Below, piece by piece: positions 1 through 7,159 of a DNA stretch of 24,667 nt (its first letter is position 1; each line of letters begins with the position of its first letter). The translations under genes were made by a program, and so were the position numbers. Below the pieces are notes generated by a model. The model worked only from the letters and a program-made list of their open reading frames with translations. It made no database searches and was not told the origin of the DNA. Source of the stretch: Nitrososphaerales archaeon (GTDB lineage Archaea > Thermoproteota > Nitrososphaeria > Nitrososphaerales > UBA57); assembly GCA_022449325.1 (NCBI GenBank), contig JAKUSK010000005.1, forward strand, positions 6,411 through 31,077. The letters run 5' to 3'.

Positions 1-2
1 CA

Positions 3-65
3 GGGCCATTGGTCAGAAGTTCATATAAAGCTGGAGAATATTTTGTAAAGAATTTGGTGAAATAG
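3..65 (+). CDS. 3' end of an upstream operon gene (partial)
   Basis: An open frame runs from the window edge to a TAG at 63-65, two bases before the E1 beta start, and encodes about 20 residues (starting GPLVRSSYKAG). The close spacing suggests it is the last part of the preceding gene in the same operon. In 2-oxoacid dehydrogenase operons that gene is usually E1 alpha, but the visible tail is too short to identify and could belong to another enzyme such as a flavoprotein. The other two forward frames close at stop codons 46-48 and 26-28, so this frame is chosen by its length and its junction with the next gene. Confidence 0.45.
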   Translation, partial: GPLVRSSYKAGEYFVKNLVK

Positions 66-67
66 GT

Positions 68-1042
68 ATGGAAATGACACTAAATCAGGCAGTAAAAAGT
101 GCACTGGATAATGAAATGGAAAAGAATGACAAGGTTGTACTTATTGGTGAAGATATTGGAAAAGCTGGAGGAGTATTTAGAACAACAGAAGGATTATACG
201 ATAAATATGGTCCAAAACGAGTTATAGATACACCATTAAATGAATCTGGAATTGTTGGAACTGCAATAGGAATGTCTTTATACGGATTAAAACCAGTAGT
301 TGAGATTCAATTTATGGATTTTATATTTCCTGCTTTTGATCAGATTGTTTCAGATTTAGCTAAATTTAGATATAGAACAGGAGGCGCATACACTTGTCCA
401 ATGGTAATAAGAGCACCGTATGGAGGAGGAATAAAGGGTGCTTCTTATCATTCGCAAAGTGGAGAGACGCATTTTGTACACACATCAGGATTAAAGGTTG
501 TCGTACCTGCAACTCCGTATGAAACAAAGGGATTATTGATTTCAGCGATTAGAGATGAGGACCCCGTAATATTTTTTGAACCAAAAAGATTATACAGGGC
601 ATTAAAAGAAGATGTTCCAGAAGAAGCGTATACAATACCAATTGGTGAAGCAAGAATAATAGAAGAAGGTAGCGATGTGACTTTAATTAGTTATGGTCCA
701 ATGATACAAACTTCATTAGAAGCAATAGAAATTGCTAAGAAAGAAGGGACAAGTGTAGAATTAATTGATTTAAGGACTTTATCACCATTAGATTCAGAAA
801 CAATAATTAAGTCGGTAAAGAAAACTGGAAGAGCGGTAATCGCACATGAGGCACCAAAAACATTAGGAATGAGTGCAGAGATTTCAGCGTTAATTGCTGA
901 GAACTGTTTAGAATATCTAGAAGCTCCTATACAAAGAGCGACAGGCTTAGATACACCATTTCCTTATTCATTAGAAAAAGATTATCTACCAGATGCAAAA
1001 TTTGTAGTAAATAAAATAAAACAAACAGTAGAATATTCATAG
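68..1042 (+). CDS. 2-oxoacid dehydrogenase E1 component, beta subunit
   Basis: This is the beta subunit of the thiamine-diphosphate E1 enzyme of a pyruvate or branched-chain 2-oxoacid dehydrogenase complex, which decarboxylates the 2-oxoacid and acylates the lipoyl arm of E2 in the cytoplasm. The 324 residues match the usual family length of about 325-340. Visible family features are the N-terminal GEDIG and GVFR segment, DTPLNESGIVGTAIG with the TPP-associated Glu, EIQFMDFIFPAFDQI, the RAPYGGG segment near residues 116-122, and the C-terminal transketolase-type domain with LIDLRTLSPLD and AHEAP. A GGTGA at 55-59 is a good Shine-Dalgarno match for the ATG at 68; a second ATG lies two codons later. 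The stop codon is joined to the E2 gene. Substrate (pyruvate or branched-chain) cannot be decided from this subunit. Confidence 0.95.
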   Translation: MEMTLNQAVKSALDNEMEKNDKVVLIGEDIGKAGGVFRTTEGLYDKYGPKRVIDTPLNESGIVGTAIGMSLYGLKPVVEIQFMDFIFPAFDQIVSDLAKFRYRTGGAYTCPMVIRAPYGGGIKGASYHSQSGETHFVHTSGLKVVVPATPYETKGLLISAIRDEDPVIFFEPKRLYRALKEDVPEEAYTIPIGEARIIEEGSDVTLISYGPMIQTSLEAIEIAKKEGTSVELIDLRTLSPLDSETIIKSVKKTGRAVIAHEAPKTLGMSAEISALIAENCLEYLEAPIQRATGLDTPFPYSLEKDYLPDAKFVVNKIKQTVEYS

Positions 1043-1050
1043 TGATTAAA

Positions 1051-2214
1051 ATGGTATATAATTTCAAACTAGCAGACATTGGAGAAGGAATTGTTGAAGG
1101 AGAAGTTAGTAAATGGTATGTTAAAGTGGGGGATGTAGTAAAAGAGAATCAGCCATTAGTAGAAATAATTACGGAAAAGGTAACAGTAGAGTTACCATCT
1201 CCTGCAGATGGAACAATAATGAAGATTGGTCCAGAGGCTGGAAAAATTGCAAAAGTTGGTGAAGTAATTGTAGTAATTGATGATGGAAAAGAAGATGATA
1301 ATGTTAAAGATGGCGCTAAAGAAGAGACCAGAGTAGACAAAAAAGAAATAATAAAAGAAGAAATAAAAAGTAGAAAAGTTATTGCTACGCCTGCAGTCAA
1401 ACGTTTGGCAAAAGAAATGGGAATAGACATCACCAAAGTAGTTGCTACTGGTGAAGATGGAAGGATAACCGAGAAAGACGTTAAAGTATACTCAAAATTA
1501 GAAGTTCAGAGTAATGAAGAAAGGATAGCTTTTAGAGGAACGAGAAAAACAATTGCTGAGAGATTAGCAAAATCATCAGACAGAGTAGTTCAAGCATGGA
1601 TTATGGAAGAAATAGATATGACAAAAGTTACAGAGTTAAAGAACAGGTTAAAGGAATCATCATCTGAAGATATAAAATTAACTTACATGCCATTTTTTGT
1701 TAAAGCAGTAATTAGATCACTTAAATCAAGTCCAAGAATTAATGCTTCATTAGATGAAGAAACTGAAGATATCGTTATAAAAAAGGATTACAATATTGGA
1801 ATTGCAACAGATACTGAACAAGGACTAATAGTACCTGTAATAAAAAAAGCCCAAGACAAAAATATTAAAGAAATCGCTAAAGAAATAGAAAAGTTATCGA
1901 TAGAAGCTAAATCAGGAAAGTTAGGATTGGAAGATACGCAAGGTGGGACATTTACCATTACAAATATCGGAGCTATTGGAGGAATATCGTCAATACCAAT
2001 AGTAAATTATCCTGAAGTTGCAATACTTGCAATAAATAAAATAATGAAAAAAGTAGTTCATTGGGAAGGAAATATAGTTGCAAGAGATCGAGTGTATCTT
2101 TCGTTATCATTTGATCATAGAGTATTAGATGGTGCAGATGTAGCACGATTTTTGAATTCTATTAGGAAATGTTTAGAAGATCCAGAGAGTCTAATGAAGG
2201 ATGAACAGTCTTAA
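1051..2214 (+). CDS. Dihydrolipoamide acyltransferase E2 of a 2-oxoacid dehydrogenase complex
   Basis: E2 core of the complex: it transfers the acyl group from E1 via a lipoyl-lysine to coenzyme A. From the ATG at 1051 the protein has 387 residues. There is one lipoyl domain (about residues 1-78, lipoylated Lys43 in ITEKVTVELPSPADG), a charged Lys/Glu linker, a peripheral-subunit-binding domain (about 109-145, beginning with ATPAVKRLAKEMGID) and the catalytic CAT-like acyltransferase domain ending in SFDHRVLDGADVARF, where His356 and Asp360 are the active-site pair. I prefer ATG 1051 over an in-frame GTG at 1042, because GTGAT at 1042-1046 then serves as the ribosome site and MVYNFKLADIGEG is the normal family N-terminus. 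The gene follows E1 beta within 8 nt and overlaps lipB, so the three genes form one operon. No E3 gene is visible in the window. Confidence 0.95.
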   Translation: MVYNFKLADIGEGIVEGEVSKWYVKVGDVVKENQPLVEIITEKVTVELPSPADGTIMKIGPEAGKIAKVGEVIVVIDDGKEDDNVKDGAKEETRVDKKEIIKEEIKSRKVIATPAVKRLAKEMGIDITKVVATGEDGRITEKDVKVYSKLEVQSNEERIAFRGTRKTIAERLAKSSDRVVQAWIMEEIDMTKVTELKNRLKESSSEDIKLTYMPFFVKAVIRSLKSSPRINASLDEETEDIVIKKDYNIGIATDTEQGLIVPVIKKAQDKNIKEIAKEIEKLSIEAKSGKLGLEDTQGGTFTITNIGAIGGISSIPIVNYPEVAILAINKIMKKVVHWEGNIVARDRVYLSLSFDHRVLDGADVARFLNSIRKCLEDPESLMKDEQS

Positions 2215-2836
2215 CATCTTAGATTTAGGTTTAACTGAATATCAACGTGCATTAGATATACAAAAAACACTTGTGAAAGAGCGATTAGATAATTCGACGT
2301 CTGATACACTATTATTGCTGGAGCATCCTCATGTAGTGACATTAGGAAAGCAAACAAATCCAAACGACGTTCTAAATAATTCAATTCCAATTGTTAAGAT
2401 AGATAGGGGAGGAAGTGCAACATATCACGGTCCAGGTCAGTTAATAGGATATATAATAATGGATTTAAGAAGTAAGGGTATTTCAGTCCCAATACTTATT
2501 TCCAAAATTCATGAAATTATCATTCTAACATTAGATGAATTAGATATTAAGGCAAAAAGGAAAAAAAATGATACAGGAGTTTGGATAGATCAGAAGAAAA
2601 TTGCGTCAATTGGATTATCTGTAAGAAATTGGATAACATATCACGGTTTCAGTTTGAATGTGAATACAGATTTGGAGAGATTCAACACCATAAGACCGTG
2701 TGGTTATGATAGTCAAGTGATGACATCAGTGAATTCTATAAAGAAAGAGGAATATTCAAAAGAAGTTATTCAAACAAAAATAATAAGGAATTTTTCGAAT
2801 GTATTTGAATATAACAAGATTCAGAATTTAAGATAA
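2201..2836 (+). CDS. lipB: Octanoyltransferase LipB (lipoate biosynthesis)
   Basis: LipB moves octanoate from acyl carrier protein to the lipoyl-domain lysine, the first step of de novo protein lipoylation; LipA then inserts sulfur. The 211-residue protein shows the family motifs in order: LLLEHPHVVTLGK (38-50), DRGGSATYHGPGQL (68-81), GVWIDQKKIASIGLSVR with catalytic Lys133, TYHGFSLNVNTDL and RPCGYDS with the catalytic Cys167. Its ATG lies 14 nt inside the end of the E2 gene, preceded by GAAGG, so translation is probably coupled. The context fits exactly: the enzyme that prepares the lipoyl arm is encoded next to the protein that carries it. The gene ends 3 nt from the stop codon of the convergent ferredoxin oxidoreductase operon. 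Confidence 0.95.
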   Translation: MNSLNILDLGLTEYQRALDIQKTLVKERLDNSTSDTLLLLEHPHVVTLGKQTNPNDVLNNSIPIVKIDRGGSATYHGPGQLIGYIIMDLRSKGISVPILISKIHEIIILTLDELDIKAKRKKNDTGVWIDQKKIASIGLSVRNWITYHGFSLNVNTDLERFNTIRPCGYDSQVMTSVNSIKKEEYSKEVIQTKIIRNFSNVFEYNKIQNLR

Positions 2837-2839
2837 TAA

Positions 2840-3715
2840 CTAGGTAAATTCATCGAGTAATTGCTTAGCAATATTCTTACCAGTGTCAAGTGGTTGATTC
2901 ACTAATGGTCCATCTTGTAAAGCAGGTTCGTCACCATCATAAGTAGGTTTGTCAGCTTTATAGAAAACACCAATTGGAATCTTCGATTCCCATTCATAAG
3001 ATTTTGATATAGCTTGTTTTAAATCATTAGTATCATGTTCTTCGTCTTCCAGCGTATATACACGATCACGAAACCACTGATAAGTTTGGATTTTATTATA
3101 TGTAACACAAGGACTGAGAACATCGACTAATGAGAATCCTTTGTGAGAAAGTGCATTTTCTATCGTAGAAGATAAGTGATCGGCATTGCCAGAAAAACCT
3201 CTGGAAACATAGGTAGCACCGGAAATAAGAGCAAGTGCAATAGGGTTAACAGGTACTTCTAACAAACCAGAAGGAGTAGATTTGGTAAGCATGCCTCGTT
3301 CACTAGTAGGAGATGCTTGACCTGTAGTTAAACCGTAAATTTGATTATTCATAACAATATATGTGATATCGATATTTCGACGCATAGAATGAATAAAATG
3401 GCCCAATCCAATTCCATATCCATCACCATCACCGCCAGTGGCAATAACAGTCAAATCAGTATTAGCAAGTTTAATGCCATTAGCAATAGGAAGAGAACGA
3501 CCATGAAGTCCATGGAAACCATAAGCATTAACAAAGCCTGGAAGATTTGAAGAACAGCCTATGCCAGAGGATATAACAACATTTTCTGATTTAATTTTTA
3601 GACGAGCAAGAGCAGTATGTATACCACGTAAAACAGCAAAATCTCCACAACCAGGACACCAAGTAGGTGTTATTTCTGACTTATATTCTTCAATTTTTAT
3701 AGGTTCGACAACCAT
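2840..3715 (-). CDS. 2-oxoacid:ferredoxin oxidoreductase, beta subunit
   Basis: TPP- and [4Fe-4S]-binding subunit of the oxygen-sensitive enzyme that oxidises a 2-oxoacid and CoA to acyl-CoA and CO2, reducing ferredoxin. The 291 residues have the typical archaeal length. The cluster ligands are visible as Cys20 and Cys23 in TWCPGCGDFA, Cys54 in GIGCSSN and Cys203 in LSPCVTYN. The TPP site is GGDGDGYGIGLGHF (94-107) through VMNNQIYGLTTGQ (121-133). The ATG directly abuts the TAG of the alpha-subunit gene (TAGATG, no spacer), implying translational coupling and equal production. Pyruvate and 2-oxoglutarate enzymes of this type look alike, so I do not assign the substrate. Confidence 0.95.
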   Translation of the reverse strand: MVVEPIKIEEYKSEITPTWCPGCGDFAVLRGIHTALARLKIKSENVVISSGIGCSSNLPGFVNAYGFHGLHGRSLPIANGIKLANTDLTVIATGGDGDGYGIGLGHFIHSMRRNIDITYIVMNNQIYGLTTGQASPTSERGMLTKSTPSGLLEVPVNPIALALISGATYVSRGFSGNADHLSSTIENALSHKGFSLVDVLSPCVTYNKIQTYQWFRDRVYTLEDEEHDTNDLKQAISKSYEWESKIPIGVFYKADKPTYDGDEPALQDGPLVNQPLDTGKNIAKQLLDEFT

Positions 3716-5449
3716 CTAAATCAAATCCTCAACTTTATCTATAATTTGCTCAGGATAAAAAGGCTCGCCGTCATATTTAAAAAGAGTATGATTAATTTGG
3801 AAACCTGTTTCCATAGAGATTAATTTAGATAATTGACCAGAATAATTTGCTTCGACAATAAGAGTATCTTTACTTTTAGAAAGAATTTCCTTAATTCCTT
3901 TTTGTAGAGGAACAAGATATTTAATATGTAAATGATTGACACTTTTAGAATTATTTTGAAGAATTTGTATCGCCTCGTGAACAACATTGTAAGTAGAACC
4001 CCAGCTAACAATTGTAAGATCGGCGTCTACAGGTCCTTCTAATTTTACAGGAGGAAGTTGTTCCTCGATAAATTTCATTTTTCTCATACGTTTAAGCATA
4101 ATTTTTATACGTGTTTCAGAATCAGTGAATACATCACTAATTATATTTCCATAATCATCATGTTCGTCGCTAGAAGCTTGAAATACTGTGTTAGAAGTAC
4201 CAGGAAATGCACGAGGAGAGACGCCATTATCAGTATATTTGAATCGTTTATAGAGTTTGTCAGAATCGTTTGAAGTTACAATTTCTCCACGCTCAATAGT
4301 AGAATTAAAGTCAAGATCTACGATTGATTCCATATGTTCAGACAAAAATAAATCAGAAAGAACCATAACAGGAATTTGGAATTGATCTGCAAGATTAAAT
4401 GATTCAATTATTGAATAATAACAGTCTTCAATAGTAGATGGTGCAATTATAACTTTAGGAAAATCACCTTGTGAAGCACCAATAGCTTGGAACAAATCAC
4501 CTTGTTCAGTTTTAGTAGGTAATCCTGTAGAAGGACCACCGCGCATAGAATTAATAACTACAATAGGAGTTTCAGTTTGACCTGCTAAACCAATAGCCTC
4601 AGTCATTAATGCAAAACCACCTCCAGATGTTCCAACCATAGAACGAACGCCTGCAAAAGAAGAACCAATTGCCATATTAATAACAGAAATTTCATCCTCA
4701 GCTTGTTTAACAACCATACCAGACTTTTTAGACTGTGCAATTAGGTAATGTAAAATTGAAGAAGCAGGAGTCATAGGATATGCACAGTAGAATTTACAGC
4801 CAGCAATTATAGAACCAAATCCAAGTGCTTGGTTTCCAGTAAGCACAGGTCGTTTTATATTATAATCAGGATTTAAATCGAAATCAAAATCAGGAAGGTT
4901 TGATTTAGCATAATCATAACCAGCTTCAATGACTTTAAGATTAATATCCATAACAGATTGTTTCTTTTTACCAAAATAATCACGAATAACACCATTCATA
5001 ACATCAACATCAAGATTAAGAAGTTGAACAAGAGAACTAAGCGCAACTGTATTTTGAAGTATAGGATTTCTTCCTATATCTTTTAGAATTTCGTTAACAG
5101 GTAATGGACAAAGAATTACGTCCTTTGGTATTGTATCGGAATCAGGTTTGATTTTATCACTATTGTATAAAACAGCTCCACCAGGAACTACATCAACAAT
5201 ATTGCGTTGAAATTCCAAGGGATTAAGTGCAATAAGGAAATCGACTTTATTTCCATGGGAATAAATTTTTTCACGACCAGCACGAAGTTGAAGATATATG
5301 AATCCGCCTCGAATGACAGATTGATAGCTATTATATGCAAGAAGATGTAAACCGCTTCGTGAACAGATTTTTGCAAATGATTCACCTGTAGAAGCAATAC
5401 CATCTCCTGCGGCACCTCCTACTCTAAGAACTACTTCGTTTTTTGGCAT
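3716..5449 (-). CDS. 2-oxoacid:ferredoxin oxidoreductase, fused gamma-alpha subunit
   Basis: Large subunit of the ferredoxin-dependent 2-oxoacid oxidoreductase. Its 577 residues combine the gamma domain (about 1-190, beginning LRVGGAAGDGIASTGES, with VIRGGF) with the alpha domain (about 200-577), the two-subunit arrangement known from Sulfolobus-type enzymes. The alpha domain carries YPMTPAS at 224-230, the counterpart of the conserved YPITPSS motif, followed by EDEISVINMAIGSSFAG and TSGGGFALMTEA. It starts 24 nt after the tusA-like gene and runs into the beta subunit, so all three genes are probably one transcript. The operon converges on the lipoate-dependent dehydrogenase operon, giving the cell both electron-acceptor options for 2-oxoacid oxidation. 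Confidence 0.95.
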   Translation of the reverse strand: MPKNEVVLRVGGAAGDGIASTGESFAKICSRSGLHLLAYNSYQSVIRGGFIYLQLRAGREKIYSHGNKVDFLIALNPLEFQRNIVDVVPGGAVLYNSDKIKPDSDTIPKDVILCPLPVNEILKDIGRNPILQNTVALSSLVQLLNLDVDVMNGVIRDYFGKKKQSVMDINLKVIEAGYDYAKSNLPDFDFDLNPDYNIKRPVLTGNQALGFGSIIAGCKFYCAYPMTPASSILHYLIAQSKKSGMVVKQAEDEISVINMAIGSSFAGVRSMVGTSGGGFALMTEAIGLAGQTETPIVVINSMRGGPSTGLPTKTEQGDLFQAIGASQGDFPKVIIAPSTIEDCYYSIIESFNLADQFQIPVMVLSDLFLSEHMESIVDLDFNSTIERGEIVTSNDSDKLYKRFKYTDNGVSPRAFPGTSNTVFQASSDEHDDYGNIISDVFTDSETRIKIMLKRMRKMKFIEEQLPPVKLEGPVDADLTIVSWGSTYNVVHEAIQILQNNSKSVNHLHIKYLVPLQKGIKEILSKSKDTLIVEANYSGQLSKLISMETGFQINHTLFKYDGEPFYPEQIIDKVEDLI

Positions 5450-5473
5450 CCTAAGATAATTGCAAAATCTACA

Positions 5474-5725
5474 TTATTTAACCTTACGAATTAAAAATTT
5501 AAGTAATTTATCGTCTTTATTGAAGAAAAGCAATTCATTTTCAGACTTTTTTACCCAAGATTTGATATCTTCTTCGGCAACGGGATCGTCTGCAAGAACT
5601 TCAAGAATTTCGTCAATGTTCATTTCTTTGACAGTTTGTCTAGTTTGAAAAACCGGTTCAGGGCATAGAAGGCCTTTCATGTCAATAGTTTTAGTAGGTT
5701 TAATGGATGAATTGTCTTCGGTCAT
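5474..5725 (-). CDS. TusA/SirA-like sulfurtransferase family protein
   Basis: Small cytoplasmic sulfur-carrier protein of the TusA fold. The 83 residues contain the signature DMKGLLCPEPVFQTRQ with the persulfide-carrying Cys21 in the CPxP motif, then DEILEVLADDPVAEEDIKSW, the usual second half of the domain. The family passes sulfane sulfur in tRNA thiolation, molybdenum cofactor synthesis or sulfur oxidation; which of these applies cannot be told here. It is the first gene of the minus-strand operon with the 2-oxoacid:ferredoxin oxidoreductase, with 24 nt between genes. A role in supplying sulfur to iron-sulfur enzymes would be an inference from location only. Confidence 0.9.
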   Translation of the reverse strand: MTEDNSSIKPTKTIDMKGLLCPEPVFQTRQTVKEMNIDEILEVLADDPVAEEDIKSWVKKSENELLFFNKDDKLLKFLIRKVK

Positions 5726-5806
5726 AAGAATTTTCTCACACTCTTCAATAAATAGTTATTTAGTGTTACATATATCATACAAGAAGACTAGGAAAAGGGA
5801 ATAAAT
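5726..5806. promoter_or_regulatory. Divergent promoter region between tusA-like gene and hisS
   Basis: This 81-nt spacer separates two divergent genes. On the minus strand an AT-rich CTATTTATTG element (centre about 5753) lies about 28 nt upstream of the tusA-like ATG, as expected for a TATA box of a leaderless transcript. On the plus strand ACATATATCATAC (about 5768-5780) is centred some 35 nt upstream of the hisS TTG, allowing a very short leader. These are assignments by eye from position and composition. Confidence 0.5.
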
Positions 5807-7138
5807 TTGAGCTTCAGATTACCAAGAGGAATGAGAGACATAGAAGAGGAAGAATATACTAGGATTGAGAAGGTAAGAAGTGCGTTTAATGATACATGTG
5901 AGATATTTGGTTTTAAAAGATTAATGCCTTCACCAATAGAAATGCTTTCAACACTAGAAGCTAAAAGCGGTCCGGGAATAAAGGATGAGATTTACCATTT
6001 TAAAGACAAGAAAGACAGGGATTTGGGACTGAGATTTGATCTAACAGTAGGAATAACAAGGTATATTACCGGAAAGAAGGATTTACGTAGGCCTCATAGA
6101 GTAGGTACGTTTGGAGACATGTTCAGGTATGACGAACCGCAAAAAGGACGGTATAGATGGTTTCATCAATGGAATGCGGAAATTTATTATACGGTTCAAG
6201 ATAATCCAAGAGATCATGTTTTTGAATTATTCAAGTTTACAATTTCATTATTTAATAAAATTGGAATAGATAATTTCAAAATAAGAGTAGGTCATAGAGA
6301 AATAGCAGAAAGTTTTGTGAATTTATTAATCTATGAAAAATTAGAAAAGCCAAATGAGGATAACCAACAAAATATAATAACAATATTAAGACTATTAGAC
6401 AAAATAGAAAAAAAAGACTCTAAACAAATAATTAACGAGGCAATTGAACTAGGAATGGAAACAAAGAAAGCAGAAATATTATTGGAATTTGGGAGGATTA
6501 AATCGAATGACTTGAGTTTACTTAAGGAAAAATATTTTTCAATACTAGAAAAGTTATCAATTACAGAGAAAAATTTGGAAGATATAGAAAATATTATTCA
6601 AGGTTATTTTAATTTATTTGAATTAAATATTAAGAATATTGAATTTGATTTAGGATTAGTAAGAGGAATGGACTATTATGACGGATATGTTTTTGAAATA
6701 GTTGATTTAAACAATAAGGAAATAGGTTCAATTGCAGGAGGAGGTGAGTATTCACGATTGATTAAGAGCTTTGAAGGTCCTATGAATTTATCAGCAATAG
6801 GAATAGCAGGAGGTATAGAAAGAACGATAGAAAAGGTAAACAGTAAACAAGAAACAAATAAAAATCTCATATCGGTAATATCTTTGGTAGAAGGAAAGGC
6901 AGAAAAATTAATTTCTGCATTACGTGAAAACAACATACCTACTACATATAGACAATTGAATAAAGAGGACATAAAAAGAGGGTTGAAATTTGCGGATGCA
7001 AATAATGTGAATGTTGTAATAATAATTGGAGAAAAAGAGCTCAAAGATGGAAAATATAGAATTAAACATATGAAAACAGGGAAAGAAGAACTCATTCAGA
7101 AAGAAACTGTCATAAATTTCATTAAAGAATTAATATAA
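5807..7138 (+). CDS. hisS: Histidyl-tRNA synthetase
   Basis: Class II aminoacyl-tRNA synthetase that charges tRNA-His. The 443 residues include the N-terminal PRGMRDI, motif 2 with FRYDEPQKGRYRWFHQ (about residues 105-122), the histidine-specific segment LVRGMDYYDGYVFE with RGMDYYDG at 286-293, GGGEYSRLI and SAIGIAGGIER as motif 3, then the anticodon-binding domain ending in the HMKTGKEE segment. The likely start is TTG at 5807, because the next in-frame ATG (5831) would remove the conserved PRG of the N-terminal motif. It is followed within about 20 nt by the large secreted-protein gene on the same strand, so read-through transcription of that gene is possible. Confidence 0.95.
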   Translation: MSFRLPRGMRDIEEEEYTRIEKVRSAFNDTCEIFGFKRLMPSPIEMLSTLEAKSGPGIKDEIYHFKDKKDRDLGLRFDLTVGITRYITGKKDLRRPHRVGTFGDMFRYDEPQKGRYRWFHQWNAEIYYTVQDNPRDHVFELFKFTISLFNKIGIDNFKIRVGHREIAESFVNLLIYEKLEKPNEDNQQNIITILRLLDKIEKKDSKQIINEAIELGMETKKAEILLEFGRIKSNDLSLLKEKYFSILEKLSITEKNLEDIENIIQGYFNLFELNIKNIEFDLGLVRGMDYYDGYVFEIVDLNNKEIGSIAGGGEYSRLIKSFEGPMNLSAIGIAGGIERTIEKVNSKQETNKNLISVISLVEGKAEKLISALRENNIPTTYRQLNKEDIKRGLKFADANNVNVVIIIGEKELKDGKYRIKHMKTGKEELIQKETVINFIKELI

Positions 7139-7159
7139 TTATTGTGTAGAAAAGAATCA

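Noticed and set aside
1042..1050. GTG at 1042 as the start of E2.
   Set aside because: Its bases are better explained as the GTGAT ribosome site for the ATG at 1051, which gives the normal lipoyl-domain N-terminus.
6676..7095. A 139-codon open frame on the minus strand inside hisS.
   Set aside because: It lies wholly antisense to the conserved C-terminal half of HisRS and its Ser/Phe/Ile-rich product looks like the complement of Lys/Glu-rich coding sequence.
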